From contig OY540819.1 of assembly GCA_961205875.1 (NCBI GenBank), positions 6,140,501 through 6,204,500 of the forward strand: 64,000 nucleotides of DNA, given 5' to 3'. The notes under the pieces were generated by a model. It saw only the letters and a program-made list of their open reading frames with translations. It searched no databases and had not been told where the DNA came from. The DNA is from Sialis fuliginosa. Lineage: Eukaryota > Arthropoda > Insecta > Megaloptera > Sialidae. Positions 1-11,919 of this stretch are shown piece by piece; the first letter of the stretch is position 1; each line of letters begins with the position of its first letter. The position numbers and the translations under genes were made by a program.

Positions 1-302
1 AAGCGAAACCAAGAATTATATAATATTCATGAATTAGATATGTATATATCTAAGAAAATTTAAAAGTTTAATCAACGTATCTTTGAAGCCTTATAAAATA
101 AAACCACTACTAAAGTTACTACTTAAGAGAAAACTAACAACAATAATATATAATTCTATGGTATGTACTACATTCTACATAAATATATACCCAATAACTT
201 AAAGTAAAACTTTTAAACAAAGTTTAGTTTGATGAAACACCGTCTAACCGTACGGTTATAAAATTATACGTAAATAATATAGTATTAAAAAGTAAATAGA
301 CA

Positions 303-420
303 GCAGGTGGTGTGGGGCGATTTGACGGTGTTGTTAATTATTTCCTAGAGGTTGGAGGTTCGATTCCGCATAGCTACTGGGTGTTTATACTTTGTATTTA
401 ATTACCAACTAAATGTAAGT
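303..420 (+). repeat. tRNA-like SINE fragment (tentative)
   Basis: A GC-richer patch in A+T-rich DNA contains GGTTCGATTCC at 357-367, an exact match to the eukaryotic RNA polymerase III B-box consensus. About 45 bases upstream, the GGGGCGATTTGACGG stretch could be a degenerate A box. The arms around the B box pair at only about three of five positions, so this is not a working tRNA gene. A tRNA-derived SINE head is the likeliest reading. No poly-A tail or target duplication was identified, so the 3' limit is arbitrary. Confidence 0.35.
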
Positions 421-685
421 TAAATGTCAAAACACGACGGAATCTAAATTCTCAAAAGATTTTACCAAAGTGTGTCTGTGTACCTTATTTTTTCGTGGAA
501 AACTATGGAAGTCTTGCTCGATTTTAATAATCCTTCAGGCATTTTCCTGGTGTGAATTATTATTTTAACATTCATGGTTTTAATTACGTATTTAATTTTA
601 TGTAGTGTTTATTTATTTATTATTTCGTTTCTTTTTAAATCTACAAAAACATCTGCCTTAAACCATATATAATAATATATACCTA

Positions 686-1574
686 TACAGAGTAGGGCAT
701 TTAAAGTGTTACAGTTGATTATCTCAGAACCATCGCATATTTGAAAAAAATATTTCAACCAAAAAATGTTTGGTTGTAAGGGGGTAATCGAATAATAATA
801 TTTTTTTGCTATTTTAACGTGGCCTTCAAGGATATTTGAAAGTCAACATCATTTTTTTAAATAGGAACCTATAGTTTTTATTTAGTAATCTTATTCTAAG
901 TGAAAAAACACGAATCTTTCATTGAAAACTTTTTTTTGAACAACCCAAGCTTTCCAAGGTATCTAACAAAATAATTCGAGATTTTGAACTTTCAAGAATT
1001 TTTTACTCAGAAACCACAAACTTTAGAAAAAAAGTACAGGATACACAAAATATTTATTTTGGACTAATAAAGCGTGGAGAATTATTTAAAAAATTTAAAA
1101 AACTTTTAAAAACTTTTTTTATTTATTTTATTTTAGCAAAAACAAAAAAAGTACGAAATGTTAAAAAAATCTAGAATAATTCTCCAAGTTTCATTAGACC
1201 AAAATAAACATTTTTTGTATCTTGTACTTTTTTTCTAAAGTTTATGGTTTCTGAGTAAAAAATTCTTGAAAATTCAAAACCTCGAATTATTTTGTTAGAT
1301 ACCTTGGAAAGCTTGGATTGTTCAAAAAAAAGTTTTCAATGAAAGATTCGTATTTTTTCACGTAAAATAAGATTACTAAATAAAAACTATAGGTTCCTAT
1401 TTAAAAAAACGATGTTGACCTTCAAATATCCTTGAAGGCCACGTTAAAATAGCATATAAATATTACTATTCGATTACCCCCTTACAACCAAACATTTTTT
1501 GGTTGAAGCATTTTTTCAAATATGCGAAAGTTCTGAGATAATCAACTGTAACACTTTAAATGCCTCACCCTGTA
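686..1574. mobile_element. 889-bp palindromic (foldback) element with TACAG ends
   Basis: The left end TACAGAGTAGGGCATTTAAA is matched in inverted orientation by the right end at 1555-1574. The two arms stay complementary for over 400 bases each, to a very short A/T-rich centre near 1130. Landmarks keep a constant coordinate sum: the end pair sums to 2260 and the inner ATCTAAC/GTTAGAT pair (961, 1300) to 2261, so the arms have almost no indels. Flanks are TATA on both sides, but the A+T richness makes the target duplication ambiguous. No coding capacity. The ends resemble those of the palindromes at 20527 and 54437, so this is probably a non-autonomous DNA element. The superfamily is not assigned. 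Confidence 0.75.
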
Positions 1575-2679
1575 TATATTTAATTGATAATACATATACA
1601 ATTCTGGGTGGCGTCAAGCTGACTGATTTTTTTCAGTAATATTTTCGAAAATACCAAAAGTAAGAGAAAGCATATTTTATACCATAATGAAACTAACCAA
1701 AAGACATTTAAAAAAAATTGTACTCGTATGTATTTTTGTTTTATAATATGGTACAATTTTTTTTAAATATTTGAGAGAATACCTATTTAGTGTAATAGGC
1801 GGGCACTGCATTTTTTAACTAAATAACTTTTTTTTTTAGTTAATGCAGCCAAATGTAAGCATGTACTATAGCTGTAATAGACATGTCAAGAATAAATTAC
1901 TAACTATACATACGTTTTAGCGAAATATGTAAAGTATTTACTAGTTGTTATAAACACTTCACGAAGTATAAATAAATATGAATTAAATATGAAAAAATGA
2001 GACACATGTTTTCACCGTGTACATACACTGTTACGTTTCAGAACTGTGAAATTATTAATTAATATAAAATGTTATGAATATGTACCTACACATAGCGTAT
2101 GTTTAATATGTAGTACACTAAAAAAATGTATATGAACACAGAAAGTAATTGACTGCTTATTTATTAGCGTTATGTAAATTATGAAGTATTACAATTCAAG
2201 TACATACATAGTATGGGATTTTTGTTTTCTATATCTACTCTTTAAGGAAGAAATGTAAAAATCAGGTCGATTATTTTATTAGTTTGTGTCAATTCTTGTA
2301 AATATTTTTTTGTCTATATGTTACTGGCAATGTATAGAATTCCTAGGTATTCTATAGAATCCCTAAAATCACCAGGCAATGTATGAAATGAATTTAATTA
2401 TATACATTACCTAGGCATTGTATACACTACCTAACTGACAGCCTGTAATGTATGAAATATAAATATAAAAAGGGTGAACTGACCAATTTATGTTATAAAA
2501 TACGTCAGATGCAAATGAATAATAAAAAAATTCGGGCAAGACATACACGAGTGTATGCCATAAGGGTTCCGAAGTACGTACTACGTGAAATGTTTAGAAC
2601 CACTTACACGTGCATTTTTAAGTTAAAGTTAAAATATAAAAAAGTGTCAAGTTCTACTAAATGAGATCTATATTTTAAC
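1575..2679. other. A+T-rich non-coding stretch
   Basis: No convincing gene. A short inverted repeat of poly-A/T with GTAC lies near 1706-1765, and a loose cluster of CAATGTAT/CATTGTATA words occurs at about 2325-2450. The open frame at 2452-2664 is lysine-rich low-complexity translation of A+T-rich DNA, without motifs or splice context. Confidence 0.5.
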
Positions 2680-3250
2680 ATACCACATGCCTAGATATCA
2701 AAATAAAAAATTCTATGACGCCCCTCCCTATAATTCCAAAATTTAAAATTATATTGTTGACTTTAGTATTTGTCGTTGGTAGTCCCACCAAAGTCTCATT
2801 ACCAAATTTTTTTCAGGTTTTTTGAGCCAGTAGTAACAGAGTTAGATGGGGGGGGGGGGCAAAATAAAACACTGCTTTAAAGCCACCTACAGGCACCATT
2901 TTTGATTTAGAAAAAAAATAGAAAAAGGGTCAAATTCCGCTTGTTTGGTTATACATTTTAACGTGCCGCATGCCTTGATATAAAAAAATATATGTTTTTT
3001 ACCTAGCTTTAGCTCCTTATTGCCCCCCCCCCCTGAAAAATTATTTATTCAATAAATGTGTACATATTTTACTAGAGGGTGCCATTTTACATGTTCAGTA
3101 AAAATTTCAAGTTTCTAGCTTATATAGTTTACGAGCTATTTAGCTTTGAGTGGAAAGGACGAACGGACGGACGGACAGACGGACGACATGTGAGATTAAT
3201 AGGGTTTCTTCGAAACCCTAAAAAATCATTCTCGACAATACTAAACTATT
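2680..3250 (+). repeat. Dispersed repeat with internal direct repeat and GACG/GACA microsatellite
   Basis: Two related blocks, each carrying a version of CATGCCT(A/T)GATAT (near 2686 and 2968), precede a segment with GGACGGACGGACAGACGGAC at about 3160-3182 and an inverted GGGTTTCTTCGAAACCC at 3201-3217. Poly-G (about 2850) and poly-C (about 3023) runs occur inside. Repeats with a GACN microsatellite near one end are common in insect genomes; assignment to a class is not possible here. Confidence 0.4.
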
Positions 3251-3368
3251 TACCTTACTTAATATACATCCGGACTATTATATGATTAAATAATATCTAA
3301 GATTTATACCTACATATGTATATATGTTTCAAAAAAATATTTATAATTATATATTTTTATTTTTCCAG

Positions 3369-3605
3369 TGTACACATCAAGCACATATAATATCAGGTGA
3401 ATACAAATCCCCAATTCCGAGTTTTACCGCGACGAGGGAGCAAGTTTTACGCGGCCTCCACCACGGGATGAAGGAGGGGGGAGATGATGTCTCTGAACAC
3501 GCACATGCTCACTCACGCACGTGCGTGATAGTCTCGAAACTTGAGTCGGAAGGCGTTCGGAAGAAGCCGCATAAAGCGTCTGTTGAAATTAGTTGGGAAA
3601 TGTGA
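3369..3605 (+). CDS. Possible terminal coding exon, unknown protein
   Basis: A T-rich tract ending in TTTTTCCAG (3360-3368) looks like a splice acceptor. It is followed in phase 0 by 78 codons and a TGA stop. Base composition rises sharply in G+C and CpG here relative to both sides and falls again after the stop. The peptide is hydrophilic, rich in His, Lys and Glu, with a HAHAHSRT stretch, and has no domain I recognise. It could be the last exon of a host gene whose other exons lie outside the window, or just a GC-rich repeat that happens to be open. No polyadenylation signal close by was assigned. Confidence 0.3.
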   Translation, partial: CTHQAHIISGEYKSPIPSFTATREQVLRGLHHGMKEGGDDVSEHAHAHSRTCVIVSKLESEGVRKKPHKASVEISWEM

Positions 3606-5331
3606 CACCTTTTTTATTACATATTACCAACATTGTCATTCATTTATCTAATAGCTTACTGTGTTACGCATATGCCTATTGAAAAAATGATTATATTACT
3701 TATGTATTATTATTGTTGGTTGTTATGGTACTTTGTATAGCTTAATTGATTTAAAAAATTACAAGGTTATTTTATTATTTTTTATTATAAATGATTATTA
3801 CGTACTGAATTTCCCCTTACCTTAAATTTTACATTCTTACAATTTAAATTACTAAATTATTGAAAATAGAAACCACGTAGGTGTTTGTTTCAATAAATGG
3901 GTTTTTATTTAATTTCCATTTTTTTTCGCATCACCTCTCTAGGTATTTTGCCCTCCCCCTACTAAAGATGAACACTGATCTATAGGAAACTATTTCATTT
4001 TAAAATCATATACGCCATAGTTTCCGATTTTTGCTGAAGCACTTTTGAGAAAAATTTTATAGCCCAAACATTTAAAAATATTTTTAATAAATAATTATAT
4101 ACTAAAGATGCTCAATAAATGAGTTAATCTACTAATTTGCAGGTTGTATAAAAGCTGTCTAAAACGTTCAAGAGGAACTAAAAGACATTAATGTATTTTC
4201 ATTTGAATTTGAATTTACAAAAATAAAAATTATTTAGTGAAACTATTAATAAATTACAAAACATTGTAATGTGTTCTATAAATATTACACTGTAAGAAAT
4301 ATTAATAAAAATAGTATAAATATTATTTATATTATACATATTATATCTTATAATATTCATCATACTAATTTTTTACTAGTTTGACCCCTCCCCCATACAC
4401 CAAATTGCAATACACAGTACTATGTTAAGATAGTAGCATTAAATTAATTTTGAAAAAAAAACATGAAACATAAATTCTCGTGTACGGCAGTAAAAACTTT
4501 ATCGCATAATATAATCTTATGTTTAAACTTGTAGAAATGCATAATCACATGTTGTATCGGAAACACGTTATATTTAATTTACTTTTATATTAATAATGTA
4601 GACACCAGTAGAGAAAAAAGGTGACAAATTGCAATTAGTATAAACACTTAGAAATTTACGATATATACATAACATATTAATAATCTACATGTCTCGTATT
4701 ATTTACTTGTTTTAAATTTTATTGATGCAATGTTAATGTTAGTTTATTGAGTTGCAAGTATTAATTTAATACTGTATTAAAAAACACATACAATATGCAG
4801 ATTTGAGAAATAATTGCAGAGATACCTGTAGAGTTCATCACGTGTATATCGTAGTATTTTTCACGAGGCGGTTATTATTTGGTATTTTATCGCCATTCAA
4901 AGTCCATAATAGTAATAAAATAGATAAACTACTCAATATAAATAATAATAATACGATAATAAACACTAATAGATATATGTTCCATTAATTATATATAATA
5001 TTTTAATCGTCTCGTGCTAATATTTCAAAAACGAAGCAAGATAGAAAAAAATTCAGACAAAAGTTGTATGGTTTAAAAGGAGACATCAGATGGTACTTTT
5101 AAAATTATTTTTGGTGGAGTTCTAGATTTTATTTATGAATATAATCATTTTTTAATGGGAGTCCCTATTTTTTATTGCAGAATTGGATTTTTCATGAAAA
5201 AAGAAACAACTTTAGATTAATAGTAAAAAACAATAAATGTTTTGATCTAATAATGTAAAAAAATGTTTCCCTTTAAACCATTTGATTTGTTTTTGGTTAA
5301 AACGGAACCTCCTGTATATAATGTTTATAAA
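3606..5331. other. A+T-rich stretch, one possible transposon end
   Basis: No gene seen. At 5300-5320 the sequence GGAACCTCCTGTATATA resembles the right terminus of an ACAGGAGGTTCC-type element. The preceding segment (about 5060-5300) shares the wording GAAAAAAGAAACAACTTT with the foldback interior near 8890, suggesting a half-preserved related element. Confidence 0.35.
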
Positions 5332-5532
5332 ATAACAAATTAATTGTATAATCGTCAAACTTATTAAAGAATAAGTATTCGCAAACTTTCGATTCATATG
5401 AATATTGTTGAGATAACGACATCGTTCACACGTTTTCTTCCTTCTTAATAACCTGACGATGATTCTATGAATCGAAAGCTTGCGAATACTTATTCTTTAA
5501 TAAATTTGACGTTTAGACAATTAATTTGTTAT
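5332..5532. repeat. Inverted repeat (hairpin), about 68-bp arms
   Basis: The left arm (5332-5399), containing AATAAGTATTCGCAAACTTT, is nearly the reverse complement of the right arm (5466-5532). The loop is about 66 bases. No target duplication was identified. It is probably a small foldback or miniature inverted-repeat element. Confidence 0.65.
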
Positions 5533-7234
5533 GTTTTAATATATTTAACGTCACTATATTATGTTAATGTTTATATTTACTTAATTAAACCAAAGTAAAA
5601 ATATATTTGGAAAAACTATCCTATAGTGATAATTTATTCTTCACTTTTTCATTAAAGTGATCAAGTCAGCCATAAAGTACATAATAAACCTGTTTCGTCA
5701 TGGACTTATACGGATTATCATTTTTTTATAAATATAAGGAAACTTATTTGTTTATATTCAACCATTCGTATCATTAAAACCCATGATAAATGTTTGTTTA
5801 AATACTAATTATCGGTGAGATTTCTTAATAAAGTTGATATCGTCTCGATTAAACCACATCAAATCATATGTCATTATCGTCTCGGTTGTTTCGTCATAAT
5901 TTTAAAGCCCTATATAAATGAAGACCTTCTTTACAATTATTCAGTTAATAACTCGTTTTTTTTTTTATTAATAAAAACACTCAAATTTAAACTTTAATAT
6001 TATTATTAGATTATTAAAATATAATGTAATATTAAATAAAATATATTTACCATAATATATGACAAGATTTCTAATCTACATTGTAAAAACCAAGTAGGAA
6101 AAACTACTCTGCTCTACTTTTTACTCCATAAATCACTTTAAAATTTCTTAATCATATTCAATACTCTTTTATATGTGCATAAACCATATTCAAAACTAAT
6201 ATTTCTAAATGATTTATGGTACATGTAATATATCTTATATATTTTCAATTCCAATACTACATTTAAAACAAATAATTTTTTTTAAACAGTAGGTACATAT
6301 TGACATGATTATATCATATTTGTGATGTCATTGAGCGAAAAAAGTCATGAGCGCATATTTTTAGTATTCCATGTATGAATTTAACAATTTACAAATTTCA
6401 AAATTGATTTTATTCGTGATTTACGTTTTTTTTTATTAATAATAAAATGTTGGTTGGTTTAATCATTTTAATTATTCATAGGAATATGATAATTAAAAAT
6501 CTGAAGATATGTATTTAATGCAATACGAAATGATACGTTGGTTGAACATTAACCAACAAAATTATGACATATTAGGACTTAATCGTTAAAATTTAATAGA
6601 AACAACAATCATGCGTATAAGCAGTAGAGAAAAAAGTGACGCAAACTAGAGAAAAATTTAGTTTATTGTTGACAAAAATACCACATATTTCTTGTGGGAT
6701 ATGAAAATAATTTATATAATAATTATAATAATAATATAATATACTGCAATAATATTTCCTTGATAATTAAATAAATTCAATACATAAACTTCTTCCAACA
6801 TAAAACATAGGTCTGAAAACTTATCAAAACTTTATGTGAGTTAATTTTCTATATGCTGTACTGTATAGTTACCGGGTTACAGTACAAGGTCATATCTACA
6901 ACCAAGCACTAAGTAGTTCAAGAACATACAAGGTCAAGTAAAAACAGCCATTGATAAAAACTAACCAAACTCACTTAAACCTCTTCTACTGACAATGAGT
7001 AAATTGTAGGTTTTGTGTACAACTTACTTAAACATAAGAATTTTATTTAATACTTTAATAATTATATATAGGTACATACGTTAATAAATCAAAACAACCA
7101 TTCAAGTTAATGTATAGTTTTGATTTTTTATTGTTAGTATCTTAATTCGTTGACTATAAGCAACACCGGGTTTAGGGGGGGGGGGGGAGAATTGTTTTCA
7201 TCAGAATCGTTAAAAAAATGTGTGAGATGATATA
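5533..7234. other. A+T-rich non-coding stretch
   Basis: Nothing recognisable apart from low-complexity ATAAT runs and a poly-G tract near 7178. Confidence 0.5.
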
Positions 7235-7444
7235 CTGAGATATTAACTATTCAACTTATTTGTTAATTTATCAATTTTAATTTGTTAATAATAGGGGAAG
7301 GGGGTCTCGACGGTCTTAGGGCATTTGATGGTCTTAAAGTTAATGATGTACGCTATATTTAAAAAAAAAAGTTGGAGTCTGTAGGATCGCGCCAAGCTGA
7401 GATATTAACTATTCAACTTATTTGTTAATTTATCAATTTTAATT
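7235..7444 (+). repeat. 48-bp exact direct repeat, 162-bp period
   Basis: CTGAGATATTAACTATTCAA and the following 28 bases occur identically at 7235-7282 and 7397-7444. The intervening DNA carries a G-rich segment (GGGGAAGGGGGTCTCGACGG). This is a local duplication, or the termini of a small insertion. Confidence 0.7.
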
Positions 7445-7521
7445 GACATTTTCGGTGATTTTTAAAAAAAATTTTAGGTGGAGAGTGTTATACAAGTCTT
7501 GAGGCTTCCGCGGTGGTCTTG

Positions 7522-7658
7522 ATATGGATCTTGGCTTCTGGGTGTAAGCCGCGTCGGTTTGGTCGTGTTATCGGCCAACGTTTCGTCACACATTGCAGTG
7601 GACATCTTCAGGGCTCTTCTAAAAGACGCGGCTTACACCCAGAAGCCAAGATCCATAT
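7522..7658 (-). repeat. Perfect 34-bp inverted repeat around a hammerhead-like motif
   Basis: Positions 7522-7555 and 7625-7658 are exact reverse complements, separated by 69 bases. On the minus strand the loop reads CTGAAGA (7605-7611), a short stem that can pair as GUCCAC/GUG-U-GAC, then GAAAC (7580-7584). That is the order of the hammerhead ribozyme core (CUGANGA, stem II, GAAA). The UH cleavage dinucleotide closing stem III is not present, so activity is unlikely. Similar cores accompany Penelope-like elements and retrozymes in animals; that link is inference. Confidence 0.5.
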
Positions 7659-8285
7659 GGAGAGAGTTTGGCTGAGGGTTTATAATGTCTTTTAAAACCA
7701 AATCGAATAATTTATTTAATGAATTTAGTATACTTTTTATTAAAAAAAAAAAAAAAAACAAATTGCTTAATATTTCATATATTTTCAATAAATTATATTT
7801 ATGTATAAATATGTAAGTAGATACATATTTAATCATTGTTCTAAAATCCCAACACGTGTCGTTTGCGTCACCCATCCACCTCTAAATACATAATTTAAAA
7901 TTCAATACCGAAATCATAATACAAAACATGCAAAACAAAAAAGTAAAGCAAAAGAATAACTTATAAATAAAATAAATAACTGTATTTTTAATGTTATTTG
8001 TTCACACAGTTGTACCAACAGCAAAAATTAATTACTATTTAATTAATAATAATAATGTAACTAACGTAAGCTTTATTTGGACAATGTAATTTTTTTAGTC
8101 TATATTTTTAGAATTCTGTCTATTTTTTGTGTTTCAGTTTGATGCGAACACTACTGAACCGATTTTGATGGGGCTTGCACTATCAAATATTACGACAGGT
8201 TCGTATTAAAATAAATTGACATGTCTATAAATAATCAAATCAATAAAATGTAATTGTAAATATGGTTCTATTTATAACAATAATA

Positions 8286-9584
8286 TGAGGCGTTTATTTT
8301 GAAAGTGGCCTAAGTCCACTTATGTTATATTATATATGAGATATTTAAGGGTTTGCGTTTCAATAAAATTAAAAATATACGTGTAAGATATCAATGTGCC
8401 ACATTGATTACAATTACTATTAAAAAAAAACCCAAATATTAAATGAATAATATGTGTTTTTTTACCACAAATGGACTTAGGCCACTTTCAAAATTAACAA
8501 TTACATTTGTTATAAATTGAAAAGAACTCAAGTCCATTTGTTGTAACATAAAATTCTTCAAATTGGAAAAAAATACTCACTTTAATTTATATTATTTCTT
8601 TATAACTCTTAAAAAATGTATACAATTCAGGAAATCTAGGTATGTATACAGGATGATTTTTTAATCTCGAGATTATTAATATATGGAAAACTATGAAATT
8701 ACTTTAAGTGTATAGGGAAAACTATGGATTTTTAGGGAAAATATTTGGTACAAAAGTTTCAGGATTTAGAGCGACAAAATCAATGAAGGTAACAATTTTG
8801 ACCTTGAGTGGAGGTTTGAAGGTCATTTTGGGGTCAGCAAATTTTTTTCAAACGAAACCTATTTATTTTTTTTTAAATTCGTATTTCGCAGAAAAAAAGA
8901 AACAACTTTTGTTTGAAAAAATTTTTAAAAATTTTTATTTTAACATTTTTTTTTTAATTTGTTACATTAAAAAAATTTTTTTTTGATTTAAAAAATTATG
9001 AAATTATAAAACAATTATTTTTTTAAACTGCATTTTTTCTCAAACATCTAAGATAATAATTTCAAAAATTTTGGTTACAAAAAAATTTTTTGATGTAAAA
9101 AAAAAAAAAAACTTTAAAATTAAAGTTTTTTAAAAAAATTTTCAGACAAAAATTATTTCTAATTTTATGCAAAATACAAATCTGCAAAAAAATAACTAAG
9201 TTTCCATTTAAAAAAAATTGTTTGACCCCAAAATGACCTTTAAACCTCCACTCAAGGTCAAAATTATTACCTTCATTAGGTTTGCCCAGCTAAATCCTAA
9301 AACTTTTGTACCCAACATTTTCCGTAAAAGGGTTTAGTTTTCCAGCCATTGTGATAAATTAACAACATTATCAATACTGAAGTGGACTTAGGCCACTTTC
9401 AAAATAAAGTTTTTAACTTTAAATTAAGTGTGAAAATTAACGTGTTCAAAAAAAAATTTTCCTTTGAATATATTTAATCAAAAATTGTTTTTTATGATAG
9501 ATTACTTCTAATTCTACATGTTACTACAGTTAACTAAAAAAAAGTGGAAAATGGACTTAGGCCACTTTCAAAATAAACGCCTCA
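8286..9584. mobile_element. Foldback element with TGAGGCGTTTATTTTGAAAG termini
   Basis: The terminal inverted repeats of about 33 bp begin TGAGGCGTTTATTTTGAAAG at 8286 and are matched in reverse complement up to 9584. The subterminal word GGACTTAGGCCACTTTCAAA recurs inside at about 8473 and 9384. Flanking TA on both sides would suit a TA target duplication. It encloses a second palindrome (8712-9347). No transposase frame, so this is a non-autonomous element, class not assigned. Confidence 0.65.
8712..9347. mobile_element. Palindrome nested inside the 8286-9584 element
   Basis: The left arm has GGGAAAACTATGG, GTACAAAAGTTTCAGGATTTAG-like and CTTGAGTGGAGGTTTGAAGG words. The right arm mirrors them: CCTCCACTCAAGG near 9246 and CTAAATCCTAAAACTTTTGT near 9291. 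The centre is A/T homopolymer. Just outside the left arm, TACAGGATGATTTTTTAATC at 8648 looks like a TACAGG-type end whose right partner is lost. The open frame through the left arm is repeat sequence, not a gene. Confidence 0.6.
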
Positions 9585-11324
9585 TATATATTGAATTATT
9601 TAGCTAGGCACGTACTAACAATAAGAAAAGATTAATATTGGTAATATAATTATGAAAATTATTTAGTTTCATAATAAACGCGGGTGAATCTGCAGTCAAA
9701 TTCTACATTGTTAATTAATAAATGCATATTAATGAAATAAGTAGCACATGATTCAACAACGAAGCTATTATATATAAAATGAAAACGAGAATGTAATCCA
9801 AGTGCGAATTAGACTCGGTGTGGCCATGAATTATGTAAATTTATCAGCTATAAATGTCACAATATGATGAGATCAGCAGGCAAATAGTTTTCTTTCTTTG
9901 GTCGAGGTTACAAAGATGACACGGAATTACATATTTTATGTATTTATGGATTTGAAACTATCAGTCATAAAGTGATGATTATTTACCATAAATGAATTGT
10001 ACATATGTAAGATATTATTGTAATTTAATGTATTCAACGTGCAGTTTATCAGTGAGGTATATACAAATTATCTATGTCTTCACAATTAATAATATACCCG
10101 AGAATTGTAGTAAGCGAGAAAATTAGTTTTCAATTTATTCAATTAAATAATAGGGGTTGGAGAACTAATTTCATGTGAAGAACAATCTAATTTTATACGA
10201 AACCGAAACGAGACTGCCTTGAATATTTACGAAACAATCCAGACAAAATAAGCTCAAATTTTTATGAGACAATGCTGATATTTAAAATCCTGAAACGAGA
10301 TTCACCTATTCCTTGTCTCGTTTAAAGTTCTAAAGAATATCAGCATCCCATTCAAGAAATTAAACTGATTATAAAGTATTGGAATAGATAGAGGAAACTT
10401 GGGTAATTTTTTTGTTCTTTTACACATAAGATATTGCATTTAATTTTATTAATTCTTGACGCCCCCAAAAACTAATTGTTTTAAACAAAATCAGTTAAAA
10501 ATATTTTCTGAGATGAATTTGAATATTTTTTAATAAACATTTTTAAATTTTTAAATAATATAATAGCAAACATATAGCTGTACTAAAAGTCCCTATCCTT
10601 TTTTTTTAAATTACAATATTAAAATTTTAATTACCTGTACTACTTAAAATTTCATTATTTTTTAGCTCTGATTTTTTTATCTTCCCTTATTAATAAAAAC
10701 TGTATCAACTGAAAAAAACGCGCCATATATGTGGCAATCGTAGTATGTAAGTATACAATGAATAATGTTAATTCTAAGTCTTTGTTTATACAAATTTTGA
10801 TTAATGATTACTGTTCAGCATCCATTCAATATATGTAATGATTGATTTTTGTATGTTATATAAATGTAAATAATACATAACAACGAGACTTGTTGATAAA
10901 ATAATGATAAATTTTCCTTATATATATTATTTTAATTTTCCTGAATACATATATTGACAAAATGAAGGTAATTTAAATTAACATAAAATATGTATTTTTA
11001 TACCTTTCAATTTTTCGATACTGATAATATTTCCATTACCTTTCCTGGGTCTGTTACTATGTTAAGATACTTAAAAAAAATTCATAAAAAAATCATCAAG
11101 ATTGATAAATACACCGTGACAATTTATATTCTGATACAATTCTTTATCGACGATGCACCGTTATTGACGTTATTTTAGTAAACCATTCTTTTCTAAAAAA
11201 ACAATTAAAAGTACCTACCATTATGTTATCTAGTATATTATACAAAACAATTATGCAATTTAAATTTGACTTAATAAAAATTATATCGAGAAATAATATT
11301 TAAAAAATGGGTTGGCACGTTGGT
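9585..11324. other. A+T-rich non-coding stretch
   Basis: No gene or element boundary that I can support. Microsatellite-like AT runs only. Confidence 0.45.
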
Positions 11325-11650
11325 GATGAATTTATATTTTCTGATGAGAAGTTATTTGTTCAGGATTGCCAGGATTGAGGACATTCCGGAATACAAAATA
11401 CACGTTCCAAGATTCTAAAATGCTGCATCGGTCATGGTTTGGAGCGCTATCAGCCCAAGAGGCAAATTAGCCTTAATTTTTATTGAAAGAAGCGTAAAAA
11501 TCAATGCAAAAATATTATTTTAGGAAGTATTGAAAAAAAATGTCATGCTAAATGCCAAAAATTTATTTGGAGATGATTATTATTGATTTCAACTTTGTAC
11601 TGAATGTCTTACAAAAAATTGACAAACTAGAATTTCCACGTGGCTTCGCC
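11325..11650 (+). pseudogene. Decayed Tc1/mariner-type transposase fragment
   Basis: Translation across frames gives FIFSDEKLF from 11331, then in another frame SVMVWSAISPRGKLALIFIE from 11428, followed by VKINAKILF, a stop, EVLKKNVMLNA and FGDDYY with a stop. This order (FSDEK, MVWgaiS.G, FIeG.KiNa, Y..iL, then the FQqDgApaH region) is the central catalytic block of Tc1/mariner DDE transposases; the Asp in FSDEK is the second catalytic Asp region. Several stops and at least one frameshift show it is dead. The inverted termini were not found. Confidence 0.75.
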
Positions 11651-11919
11651 CGCGTGTATTTTGCGCATACATTTCTCTTCTCTAAAGTTTAAGCACCCAA
11701 TTTCCCCAACGCAGAGGCGGTGATTTAAGTTTAATAACAGCCTGCCGTAAATCCATTATCATATAGCCTAAGCTAATTCTAGAGTGTTATTGTTAAACAT
11801 TTTAATTATAGTGAATACCCCATCAAAAATTGGGGAAAAATTTTTTGGATTTATGAAAATTTTAACAATGAATGCCCCAATAAAAAATTTCAGATTTATG
11901 AAAAGAACTTCATACTAAT

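Noticed and set aside
303-377. Intact tRNA gene at the B-box
   Set aside because: T-stem and acceptor pairing fail; only a promoter-like box remains.
8708-8986. 92-codon frame in the nested palindrome
   Set aside because: C-terminal half is poly-T translated to Phe/Leu/Ile; the rest is foldback arm.
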